From positions 1 to 15,537 of the forward strand of contig CABUSR010000040.1 of the NCBI GenBank assembly GCA_902494245.1: DNA of 15,537 nt, in the 5' to 3' direction. Source of the DNA: an uncultured Collinsella sp. Its GTDB lineage: Bacteria > Actinomycetota > Coriobacteriia > Coriobacteriales > Coriobacteriaceae. The notes beneath the pieces were generated by a model. It made no database searches and was not told the DNA's origin. It saw only the letters and a program-made list of their open reading frames with translations. The stretch's first letter is position 1. Each line of letters begins with the position of its first letter. Below are positions 5,904 through 12,417 of the stretch, piece by piece. The position numbers were made by a program, and so were the translations under genes.

Positions 5904-6833
5904 ATGTCGTTTACCGCTGAGGTGCGCGACGAGCTTGCGCGCTGCGAACCCGAATGTGAATACTGCGATTTGTCGACGCTTGCCGCCCTGACGCGTGTGA
6001 GCGGTACACTTTCGCTGGCCGGCTCCGGGCGGTATCGTTTGACGGTCGCGACCGAGACGGGCGCCGTCGCGCGCACGATGATCACACTGACGCATCGCAT
6101 CCTTAAGCTCAAAACGGAATTCACCGTTCGTAAATCTGTATTGCATAAGGTTCGAAACTACCTCATCACCTTGCCTGATCAGCCAGACCTGGATAAGGCT
6201 CTGGTGCTGCTGGGCATTCTCGACCGCAGGGGAGGGCTCGTCGCTGGTGTTCCCCGGCACATCATTGCCCGTCCCTGCTGCAGGCTTGCCTACATCCGCG
6301 GCGCGCTCATCGCCGGCGGTTTCGTGGCCGATCCCCGCGGCGATTTTCATTTGGAGATCGCGGTGCAGGGCGAGCAATATGCCAAGGGGCTTTGCGATCT
6401 GTTGGAGCAGATTGGGGTCCATGCTCGTGTTAATGCGCGGCGGGGGTCATATGCCGTGTACATTAAGAGCGCCGAGGAAATCGAGCATCTATTAAAGCTG
6501 ATTGGTGCCAAGCGCAGCGTTGCCGAGATTGAGGAGGCGCGCGCGGTCAAGTTGGTTAAGAACGATGTGAACCGTCGCGTGAACGCCGAGCTCGCCAACC
6601 AGACCAGAAGCGCCGGTGCTGCCCAGCATCAGCTTGCGCTTATCGATGAGCTCGAGCAGCGAGGCCTTCGCGATACGCTTCCGGATGCCTTGGCGGTCTT
6701 TTGCGACCTTCGCGAGCGCTATCCCGATCTTTCGCTGCGTGATTTAGGGGAGATGGCTGACCCTCCCTTGTCGAAGTCGGCCCTCTACCATCGTGTTTTA
6801 CGGCTTGAAAAGCTCATTGAAGCAAACGGGTAG
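5904..6833 (+). CDS. whiA: DNA-binding protein WhiA
   Basis: A 309-residue WhiA protein, near the usual 310-325. It has the N-terminal WhiA domain (S-F-T-A-E-V-R-D-E-L-A-R at 2-13), a LAGLIDADG-homing-endonuclease-like core that begins with C-C-R-L-A-Y-I-R-G-A-L-I-A-G-G-F (125-140), and a C-terminal helix-turn-helix around 255-305 (L-S-L-R-D-L-G-E, then L-S-K-S-A-L-Y-H-R-V-L-R-L). WhiA is a transcription factor for sporulation in Streptomyces, and affects cell division and chromosome segregation in Bacillus; homologs are found in most Gram-positives. The gene sits 6 bp after rapZ, with GAAGG (5888-5892) inside the rapZ end as the likely ribosome binding site. The stop is followed by an AT-rich region that ends this transcription unit, without a clear hairpin terminator. 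Confidence 0.96.
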   Translation: MSFTAEVRDELARCEPECEYCDLSTLAALTRVSGTLSLAGSGRYRLTVATETGAVARTMITLTHRILKLKTEFTVRKSVLHKVRNYLITLPDQPDLDKALVLLGILDRRGGLVAGVPRHIIARPCCRLAYIRGALIAGGFVADPRGDFHLEIAVQGEQYAKGLCDLLEQIGVHARVNARRGSYAVYIKSAEEIEHLLKLIGAKRSVAEIEEARAVKLVKNDVNRRVNAELANQTRSAGAAQHQLALIDELEQRGLRDTLPDALAVFCDLRERYPDLSLRDLGEMADPPLSKSALYHRVLRLEKLIEANG

Positions 6834-6878
6834 GTTAAAGTATCGACTTATATACGGATTTAGCTGCTATTTTATTCT

Positions 6879-6892
6879 TTAAAACGTTTTAA
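6879..6892. promoter_or_regulatory. Perfect 14-bp palindrome upstream of gap (candidate operator)
   Basis: TTAAAACGTTTTAA is a perfect palindrome with a central CG, about 60 bp upstream of the candidate gap -10 box. Its form (A-rich half, CG centre, T-rich half) resembles LacI-family and CcpA-type operators in general shape. The regulator is unknown. Confidence 0.4.
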
Positions 6893-6924
6893 CGCAAATT
6901 TGATTTTCAATTTCGAGCATTCTC

Positions 6925-6954
6925 GTGAAATTCAAGTCAAAAAAAAGGTATATT
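6925..6954 (+). promoter_or_regulatory. gap: Candidate gap promoter
   Basis: A GTGAAA (6925-6930) and a TATATT (6949-6954) are separated by 18 bp, in the most AT-rich stretch of the window, which also has a run of eight or more A (6939-6946). Transcription would start near 6961, giving a leader of about 65 nt before gap. Confidence 0.5.
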
Positions 6955-6974
6955 AGGCGAGTGGTTAGTTTGTG

Positions 6975-7009
6975 GGCCTCAACGGCAGGCGCTGTAGCTT
7001 GCGGGGGCC
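6975..7009 (+). other. Leader hairpin just upstream of the gap ribosome binding site
   Basis: GCAGGC (6985-6990) pairs with GCTTGC (6997-7002), loop GCTGTA, enclosed by GGCCTC (6975-6980) with GGGGCC (7004-7009). It would form in the 5' leader, ending 5 nt before the AAAGGAG at 7015-7021. A stabilising 5' structure of a highly expressed mRNA is the simplest reading. Confidence 0.45.
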
Positions 7010-7026
7010 TTACGAAAGGAGACACA

Positions 7027-8052
7027 ATGGCAGTAAAGGTTGCTATTAACGGCTTCGGTCGCATCGGTCGTCTGGCCTTCCGTCAGATGTTCGGTCATGA
7101 GGGCTCCGAGATCGTCGCTATCAACGACCTCACCTCTCCCGATATGCTCGCTTACCTGCTGAAGTACGACTCCACGCAGGGCAACTACGCTCGCGATCAC
7201 GAGGTCGTTGCTGGCGAGGATTCCATCACCGTTGACGGCAAGGAGATCAAGATCTACAAGGAGGCCGACGCCAACAACCTGCCTTGGGGCGACCTCGACG
7301 TCGACGTCGTTCTCGAGTGCACCGGCTTCTACACCAGCAAGGCTAAGGCTCAGGCCCACATCAACGCTGGCGCCAAGAAGGTCGTCATCTCCGCTCCGGC
7401 CGGCAGCGATCTGCCCACCATCGTGTACAACGTCAACCATGAGACGCTGACCGCTGAGGACAACATCATCTCCGCTGCTTCCTGCACCACCAACTGCCTC
7501 GCCCCGATGGCCAAGGGTCTGAACGACTTCGCTCCCATCGTGTCCGGCATCATGACCACCATTCACGCCTGGACTGGCGACCAGATGCCGCTCGACGGCC
7601 CGCAGCGCAAGGGCAACAAGCGTCGTAGCCGCGCCTGCGCCGTCAACATCGTCCCCAACACCACCGGTGCTGCCAAGGCTATCGGCCTGGTTCTCCCCGA
7701 GCTCAACGGTAAGCTCATCGGTGCCGCTCAGCGCGTCCCGACGCCGACCGGCTCCATCACCAACCTCTACGCTGTCGTTGACAAGAAGGTCACCGTCGAC
7801 GAGGTCAACGCTGCTATGAAGGCCTACGCTGCCACCATCTCCGAGACCTTCGGTTACAACGAGGACGACATCGTCTCCACCGACATCATCGGCGAGACCC
7901 ACGGCTCCATCTTCGACGCCACTCAGACCATGTGCTCTGACCTCGGCAACGGCCAGACCCTCGTTCAGGTCACCTCTTGGTACGACAACGAGAACTCCTA
8001 CACCTCTCAGATGGTCCGCACCATCAAGTACTTCGAGAAGTTCGTTGCTTAA
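7027..8052 (+). CDS. gap: Glyceraldehyde-3-phosphate dehydrogenase, type I
   Basis: A 341-residue phosphorylating GAPDH that converts glyceraldehyde-3P, NAD and phosphate to 1,3-bisphosphoglycerate. It shows the Rossmann segment N-G-F-G-R-I-G-R (8-15), N-D-L-T-S (33-37) with an Asp that suggests NAD preference, the catalytic A-S-C-T-T-N-C (151-157) with Cys153 and its partner His180, the R-V-P-T-P-T-G-S substrate loop (236-243), and the C-terminal S-W-Y-D-N-E (317-322). ATG 7027 is served by AAAGGAG (7015-7021) with a 5-nt spacer. Codon use is strongly biased to C-ending codons, as expected for a very highly expressed gene. A strong terminator lies between gap and pgk, so gap can be made in excess over the rest of the cluster. 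Confidence 0.98.
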   Translation: MAVKVAINGFGRIGRLAFRQMFGHEGSEIVAINDLTSPDMLAYLLKYDSTQGNYARDHEVVAGEDSITVDGKEIKIYKEADANNLPWGDLDVDVVLECTGFYTSKAKAQAHINAGAKKVVISAPAGSDLPTIVYNVNHETLTAEDNIISAASCTTNCLAPMAKGLNDFAPIVSGIMTTIHAWTGDQMPLDGPQRKGNKRRSRACAVNIVPNTTGAAKAIGLVLPELNGKLIGAAQRVPTPTGSITNLYAVVDKKVTVDEVNAAMKAYAATISETFGYNEDDIVSTDIIGETHGSIFDATQTMCSDLGNGQTLVQVTSWYDNENSYTSQMVRTIKYFEKFVA

Positions 8053-8089
8053 TTTAGCTTTTAGCGAATAGCTCGTTGAGCGTCTAAAG

Positions 8090-8136
8090 AAGGGCGCGGC
8101 CTTATAGGGCTTACACCCTAGGGTCGCGCCCTTTTT
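8090..8136 (+). terminator. Intrinsic terminator between gap and pgk
   Basis: AAGGGCGCG (8090-8098) pairs perfectly with CGCGCCCTT (8125-8133), and an inner stem TAGGG (8105-8109) with CCCTA (8116-8120) fills the loop. TTTTT (8132-8136) follows. It separates gap from pgk, either fully or by partial read-through. Confidence 0.85.
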
Positions 8137-8146
8137 ATAAGAAATC

Positions 8147-8169
8147 GTCTGCCGTAATGGGAGGCAGAC
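8147..8169 (+). other. Hairpin in the pgk leader
   Basis: GTCTGCC (8147-8153) pairs with GGCAGAC (8163-8169) over 7 bp with loop GTAATGGGA. It lies 6 nt before the likely pgk ribosome binding site GAAAGG (8176-8181). No T tract follows. It may mark the 5' end of a pgk transcript or a processing site; TATAAG at 8136-8141 is a possible but weak -10 box. Confidence 0.4.
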
Positions 8170-8192
8170 ACGTACGAAAGGTAGAAGCAAAC

Positions 8193-9383
8193 ATGGCCTT
8201 TACCAAAAAGACCGTCCGCGACATCGATGTCGACGGCAAGCGCGTTCTCGTCCGCGTTGACTTTAACGTGCCTATCAAGGATGGCGTCGTTGGCGACACC
8301 ACCCGTATCAAGGCTGCCCTGCCCACCATCAACTATCTCGTTGAGCACAATGCTCGCGTCATCCTCATGAGCCACCTCGGCCGTCCCGATGGCACCGGCT
8401 TCCAGCCCGAGCTGTCCCTCGAGCCCGTCGCCAAGAAGCTCGCCGAGCTCTCTGGTCTTGACGTTGCCTTTGTTGCCGACACTTACGGCGAGAAGGCTGC
8501 CGAGGCTGTCGCTGCCGTCGAGCCGGGCAAGGTTCTCGTTCTCGAGAACGTCCGCTTCGATAAGCGTGAGAAGAAGAACGATCCCGAGATCGCCAAGAAG
8601 CTCGCTTCCTATGGTGACGTCTTCGTTCTCGATGCCTTCGGTACCGCTCACCGCGCCCAGGGTTCCGTCGTGGGCCCCGCCGCTTACCTGCCCGCAGTCG
8701 CTGGCTTCCTGCTCGAGAAGGAGGTCGACACGCTGACCGGCATCTTCGCCGAGCCCGAGCGTCCCTTCGTCGCCATCGTCGGCGGTTCCAAGGTTTCCTC
8801 CAAGATCGGCGTTCTCGATCACCTCATCGACTCCGCTGACACCCTGATTATCGGTGGCGGCATGGCCTACACCTTCTTCCTGGCTCAGGGCCTGACCGTT
8901 GGTCAGTCCCTCAAGGAAGAGGACTGGGTCGAGCGCGCCGGCGAGATGCTCAAGAAGGCCGAGGAGAAGGGCGTCAAGATTCTGCTCCCCATCGACAACC
9001 GCGTTGCCGATCACTTTGGCGAGGACGCTGTCCCCGAGGTTGTCGCTTCCGACGCTATCCCCGACGATCGTGAGGGTATGGACATCGGCCCCAAGACCGA
9101 GGAGCTTTACGCCGAGGCTGTCAAGGGCGCCAAGACCGTGTTCTGGAACGGCCCCATGGGCGTCTTCGAGTTTGACAACTTCGCTCACGGCACCCAGGCT
9201 ATCGCCGAGGCTGTCGCCGAGGCCGACTGCACCTCGATCATCGGCGGTGGCGACTCCGTCGCAGCTGTCAACAAGTTCAACCTGGCCGACAAGATGAGCT
9301 GGATCTCCACCGGTGGTGGCGCTTCCATGGAGCTCGTCGAGGGTAAGGCCCTGCCCGGAGTGGAGGCGCTTCTCGATGCCTAA
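8193..9383 (+). CDS. pgk: Phosphoglycerate kinase
   Basis: A 396-residue phosphoglycerate kinase, the normal bacterial length, making ATP from 1,3-bisphosphoglycerate. Visible marks are the N-terminal signature R-V-L-V-R-V-D-F-N-V-P (17-27), S-H-L-G-R-P (60-65), E-N-V-R-F (118-122), G-G-S-K (197-200), W-N-G-P-M-G-V-F-E (318-326), and the nucleotide-binding G-G-G-D-S-V-A-A-V (351-359). ATG 8193 is chosen because the protein then starts at the conserved point; the ATG at 8157 lies in the leader hairpin loop. The ribosome binding site GAAAGG is 11 nt upstream, a long spacing repeated in nanE. The stop overlaps tpiA by 8 bp, so the two are translationally coupled. Confidence 0.98.
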   Translation: MAFTKKTVRDIDVDGKRVLVRVDFNVPIKDGVVGDTTRIKAALPTINYLVEHNARVILMSHLGRPDGTGFQPELSLEPVAKKLAELSGLDVAFVADTYGEKAAEAVAAVEPGKVLVLENVRFDKREKKNDPEIAKKLASYGDVFVLDAFGTAHRAQGSVVGPAAYLPAVAGFLLEKEVDTLTGIFAEPERPFVAIVGGSKVSSKIGVLDHLIDSADTLIIGGGMAYTFFLAQGLTVGQSLKEEDWVERAGEMLKKAEEKGVKILLPIDNRVADHFGEDAVPEVVASDAIPDDREGMDIGPKTEELYAEAVKGAKTVFWNGPMGVFEFDNFAHGTQAIAEAVAEADCTSIIGGGDSVAAVNKFNLADKMSWISTGGGASMELVEGKALPGVEALLDA

Positions 9384-10143
9384 TCGCACCCTTCTTATCG
9401 CTGGTAACTGGAAGATGAACAACGACGTCGCCGAGGCCGCCAAGCTCGCCGACGAGCTGGCTCGGGCTCTGCCCGAGGTTCCGGCTGGCGTCGAGGTGCT
9501 CGTCTGCCCTCCGACCATTGACATCACCACGGTTCATGACCGCATTCAGGCTGCTCCCATCGCCCTCGGTGCACAGAACGTGTACTGGGAGGCCAAGGGT
9601 GCCTTCACCGGTGAGTCCTCTTGCGATATGCTCAAGTCTGCCGGCTGCACCTACTGCATCATCGGCCACTCCGAGCGTCGTGACTACTTCCACGAGACTG
9701 ACGAGGACCAGAACAAGAAGGCCAAGGCTCTCGTTGCCGCCGGTCTTGTTCCCGTCTTCTGCTGCGGCGAGTCTCTCGAGGTCCGCGAGGCTGGCACCTA
9801 TGTCGAGCATGTCGTGAACCAGGTCAAGGCTGGCCTTGCTGGTCTTGAGATCACCTGCCCCAAGCAGGTCGTCGTCGCCTACGAGCCCATCTGGGCCATC
9901 GGCACCGGCAAGACCGCTACCGCTGAGGACGCTCAGGAGGTCTGCGGCGCTATCCGCGAGACCCTCAAGGAGATGTTTGGCGAGGAGCTCGCTAACGGCA
10001 TCCGCGTTCTCTATGGTGGCTCTGCCAAGCCCGGCAACATCGCCGAGCTCGTCGCCAAGCCCGACGTTGACGGCGCCCTCGTGGGCGGCGCTTCGCTCAA
10101 GGCTGCCGACTTTGCCTCTATGGTCGTCAAGGCAGGCGAGTAG
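9376..10143 (+). CDS. tpiA: Triose-phosphate isomerase
   Basis: A 255-residue TIM-barrel enzyme that interconverts dihydroxyacetone phosphate and glyceraldehyde-3P. It has the N-terminal A-G-N-W-K-M-N with Lys13, I-G-H-S-E-R-R with His98, the active-site signature A-Y-E-P-I-W-A-I-G-T-G (168-178) with Glu170, and the phosphate-binding L-Y-G-G-S (212-216) and G-G-A-S-L (237-241). The start overlaps the pgk stop by 8 bp (ATGCCTAA), with GGAGTGGAGG at 9357-9366 as ribosome binding site. gpmI begins 5 bp after its stop. Confidence 0.98.
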   Translation: MPNRTLLIAGNWKMNNDVAEAAKLADELARALPEVPAGVEVLVCPPTIDITTVHDRIQAAPIALGAQNVYWEAKGAFTGESSCDMLKSAGCTYCIIGHSERRDYFHETDEDQNKKAKALVAAGLVPVFCCGESLEVREAGTYVEHVVNQVKAGLAGLEITCPKQVVVAYEPIWAIGTGKTATAEDAQEVCGAIRETLKEMFGEELANGIRVLYGGSAKPGNIAELVAKPDVDGALVGGASLKAADFASMVVKAGE

Positions 10144-10148
10144 GACAT

Positions 10149-11702
10149 ATGGCACAGCGTCATCTTCCTGCACTCCTGATTATCATGGATGGTTGCGGCC
10201 TTGCTCCGGCTGATGGCGAGAACGCCGTTGCCGCTGCCAAGACGCCCTTCCTTGATAGCCTGTACGAGAAGTACCCCCACACCACGCTCGGCGCTTCGGG
10301 CGAGGACGTGGGTCTTCCCGATGGCCAGATGGGTAACTCCGAGGTGGGTCACCTCAACATCGGTGCCGGCCGCATCGTGTTCCAGGAGCTTTCGCGCATC
10401 AATAACGCCATCAAGGACGGCTCCATCGCCAAGAACGAGGTCTTCGTCAAGGCTATGGACGACGTCAAGGCTGACGGCAAGACTCTCCACCTCATGGGCC
10501 TTATGAGCCCTGGCGGTGTTCATTCTCACATGAACCACGTCGAGGCCCTGGTCAAGATGGCTGCCCAGCATGGCGTCAAGACCGTTCGCGTCCACGCCTT
10601 CATGGATGGCCGCGACGTGGACCCGCAGTCCGGTGCCGGTTACATGAGTGAGTTCTGCGCCTTCCTGGCTAAGATCTCCGAGGAGACCGGTTGCGACGCT
10701 CGCGTTGCCACCGTCTCGGGCCGTTATTGGGCCATGGACCGCGATAATCGTTGGGAGCGCATCCAGCGCGCCTACGACGTCATGGTCAACGCGTCCGATG
10801 CCGATACCGACCCCGTTGCCGGTATCAAGGCCTACTACGAGAAAGATCCGCGCGGCGACGAGTTCGTCGAGCCTTTCGCTGCCCACAACGAGGGCATTCA
10901 CGAGGGCGACGCGGCCATCTTCTTTAACTTCCGCCCCGACCGCGCTCGTCAGATGACCCGCGTGTTCACGGACAAGGAGTTCGACGGCTTTGAGCGCGAG
11001 CAGATCAAGCTTTCGCACTTTGTGACGATGACCGAGTACGATCCGACGTTTGACGTCGAGGTCGCCTTCCCCAAGACGTTCCCCGAGAATGTCCTGGCCG
11101 ACGTTATCGCCGCCAATGGCCTGAAGCAGCTGCATACCGCCGAGACCGAGAAGTACGCCCACGTGACGTTCTTCCTCAACGGCGGCATCGAGGAGCCCAA
11201 GGAGGGTGAGGAGCGCGTGCTCGTCGCTTCCCCCAAGGTCGCTACCTACGATCTGCAGCCCGAGATGAGCGCTCCCGAGGTTACCGAGAAGCTTGTCGCC
11301 GCCATCAACGAGGATCGCGCTGATTTCTACATCGTGAACTTCGCGAACTGCGACATGGTTGGTCACACCGGTGTCTTCGACGCCGCCGTTAAGGCCGTCG
11401 AGGCTGTTGACGATGCCCTATCCAAGGTTGTCCCGGCGATTCTCGCCAAGGGCGGCTTTGCGCTGATTACCGCCGACCACGGCAACGCCGATCACATGTT
11501 TGACGTTGCTTCCGACGGTTCCAAGCATCCGTTTACGGCTCACACCACCAACCGCGTGCCGTTCATCATCGTTGATGAGAAGGCACAGCTCACCGGTATC
11601 GAGGACGGTCGTCTTTCCGATATCGCCCCGACTATGCTCACCATGGCTGGTCTGGAGCCTTCCGCCGAGATGACGGGCCGCGTGCTCGCCACCGAGGCGT
11701 AA
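10149..11702 (+). CDS. gpmI: 2,3-bisphosphoglycerate-independent phosphoglycerate mutase
   Basis: A 517-residue cofactor-independent mutase (alkaline phosphatase superfamily, two Mn ions) that converts 3-phosphoglycerate to 2-phosphoglycerate. It shows the first metal ligand in I-M-D-G-C-G (Asp14), the phosphoserine site G-Q-M-G-N-S-E-V-G-H with Ser64, S-P-G-G-V-H-S-H (120-127), G-R-Y-W-A-M-D-R-D (191-199), N-F-R-P-D-R-A-R (260-267), and the C-terminal metal segments N-C-D-M-V-G-H-T-G and A-D-H-G-N-A-D (442-448). The start lies 5 bp after tpiA; the ribosome binding site is weak, AGGCGAG inside the tpiA end, so coupling to tpiA is likely. It is an addition to the usual actinobacterial gap-pgk-tpiA-secG order. 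A strong terminator follows. Confidence 0.97.
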   Translation: MAQRHLPALLIIMDGCGLAPADGENAVAAAKTPFLDSLYEKYPHTTLGASGEDVGLPDGQMGNSEVGHLNIGAGRIVFQELSRINNAIKDGSIAKNEVFVKAMDDVKADGKTLHLMGLMSPGGVHSHMNHVEALVKMAAQHGVKTVRVHAFMDGRDVDPQSGAGYMSEFCAFLAKISEETGCDARVATVSGRYWAMDRDNRWERIQRAYDVMVNASDADTDPVAGIKAYYEKDPRGDEFVEPFAAHNEGIHEGDAAIFFNFRPDRARQMTRVFTDKEFDGFEREQIKLSHFVTMTEYDPTFDVEVAFPKTFPENVLADVIAANGLKQLHTAETEKYAHVTFFLNGGIEEPKEGEERVLVASPKVATYDLQPEMSAPEVTEKLVAAINEDRADFYIVNFANCDMVGHTGVFDAAVKAVEAVDDALSKVVPAILAKGGFALITADHGNADHMFDVASDGSKHPFTAHTTNRVPFIIVDEKAQLTGIEDGRLSDIAPTMLTMAGLEPSAEMTGRVLATEA

Positions 11703-11725
11703 TAGAAAACAAATAACGTTTTCTA
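11703..11725 (+). other. AT-rich hairpin preceding the gpmI terminator
   Basis: TAGAAAAC (11703-11710) pairs perfectly with GTTTTCTA (11718-11725), 8 bp, loop AAATAAC. It begins right after the gpmI stop and stands 2 nt before the main terminator stem. It may form part of a tandem terminator or protect the 3' end. Confidence 0.5.
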
Positions 11726-11727
11726 GC

Positions 11728-11762
11728 AAGGGGGTTGTCCACAATCGGACAACCCCCTTTTT
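11728..11762 (+). terminator. Intrinsic terminator after gpmI
   Basis: AAGGGGGTTGTCC (11728-11740) pairs perfectly with GGACAACCCCCTT (11747-11759), 13 bp, loop ACAATC, followed by TTTTT ending at 11762. This closes the pgk-tpiA-gpmI transcription unit. Confidence 0.93.
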
Positions 11763-11821
11763 GGTATTTCTGCCATTTCCGCCCCGTCCCCGAGTGGCAG
11801 GTAGGGGAGAGCGGGGGATTG

Positions 11822-11830
11822 TGGTACAGT
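11822..11830 (+). promoter_or_regulatory. secG: Candidate extended -10 promoter of secG
   Basis: TGGTACAGT fits an extended -10 (TG, one base, TACAGT) 37 nt before the secG start. No clear -35 is visible, which is usual for extended -10 promoters. It lies downstream of the gpmI terminator, so secG needs a promoter here. Confidence 0.45.
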
Positions 11831-11866
11831 ACTGGAGTTTGAATTGTTCTATTAAGGAGCTTATCT

Positions 11867-12121
11867 ATGGGTCCGTTTCAGATTCTTCTGTTTGTCGTTT
11901 GGGCTGTTTCTGCCGTGGCGTTGACGATTCTCGTCCTGATGCATTCCGGTAAGGGTACCGGCGTTTCGGATATGATTGCTAGCTCGCTGTATAACTCCAG
12001 CTCTGCCACGGGCGTCATGGAGCAGAACCTTGACCGCCTGACCGTCATCATGGCTGTCGTGTTTGCCGTGTGCGTCGTGCTGTGCATGTTCTTCTTCCCG
12101 CAGGGCATCGTGGGCTACTAA
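11867..12121 (+). CDS. secG: Preprotein translocase subunit SecG
   Basis: An 84-residue membrane protein of the SecYEG protein-export channel. There are two hydrophobic membrane segments, roughly residues 3-24 and 57-77, joined by a cytoplasmic loop with the family's M-H-S-G-K-G-T-G (25-32) and a Ser-rich S-S-L-Y-N-S-S-S stretch, where other SecG proteins have a similar G/S-rich loop. Length is typical. ATG 11867 follows AAGGAG (11854-11859) by 7 nt. SecG after the glycolytic genes is the normal actinobacterial arrangement, which supports both the gene call and the lineage. Confidence 0.93.
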   Translation: MGPFQILLFVVWAVSAVALTILVLMHSGKGTGVSDMIASSLYNSSSATGVMEQNLDRLTVIMAVVFAVCVVLCMFFFPQGIVGY

Positions 12122-12144
12122 GCACGAGCTGCATAAAATACTTG

Positions 12145-12175
12145 AAAGGGGTTTCGCAAGTGCGGGACCCTTTTT
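12145..12175 (+). terminator. Intrinsic terminator after secG
   Basis: AAAGGG (12145-12150) pairs with CCCTTT (12168-12173), continued after a bulged G by TTTCGCA with TGCGGGA (two T-G wobbles) and a very short loop, followed by TTTTT to 12175 and then GTTT. It ends the secG transcript 24 nt after the stop. Confidence 0.82.
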
Positions 12176-12195
12176 GTTTACATATTTGTAACAGA

Positions 12196-12242
12196 GTCAA
12201 GAATATCACCACATACTTCGCCCAACTAAAGAAATTCTTGAC
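12196..12242. promoter_or_regulatory. Widely spaced 9-bp inverted repeat upstream of oppA
   Basis: GTCAAGAAT (12196-12204) is the exact reverse complement of ATTCTTGAC (12234-12242), 29 bp apart. The right arm runs into two TTGACC hexamers (12238-12243 and 12245-12250), either of which could be a -35 box, although no good -10 is found at 17 bp (nearest candidates CAATTT 12262-12267 and TAAAAT 12273-12278). This could be a pair of operator half sites for the opp operon, or an RNA stem. Confidence 0.35.
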
Positions 12243-12347
12243 CGTTGACCGGAATCAGGCCCAATTTGTGCATAAAATGCGCTAATGTATTGCGAAACGT
12301 TGGCCTGTTGTGCATAACCAGCCATAGCAACGGGCGGCGTTTTGATG

Positions 12348-12385
12348 GTTCGGATCGGATTGTCTCGACATGTGTCCGACTGAAC
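12348..12385 (+). other. Possible leader hairpin upstream of oppA
   Basis: GTTC (12348-12351) with GAAC (12382-12385) and TCGGA (12355-12359) with TCCGA (12375-12379) form an interrupted 9-bp stem with a 15-nt loop, 20 nt before the oppA ribosome binding site. Stability is modest. Apart from this, the inverted repeat and the secG terminator, I see nothing firm in the 296-nt gap between secG and oppA. Confidence 0.3.
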
Positions 12386-12417
12386 ATTTCTTTGTCCTAT
12401 CTCATAAGGAGGATGGC

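Noticed and set aside
12176..12417. Riboswitch upstream of oppA
   Set aside because: No known aptamer motif was recognised; the visible pairings are short and interrupted.
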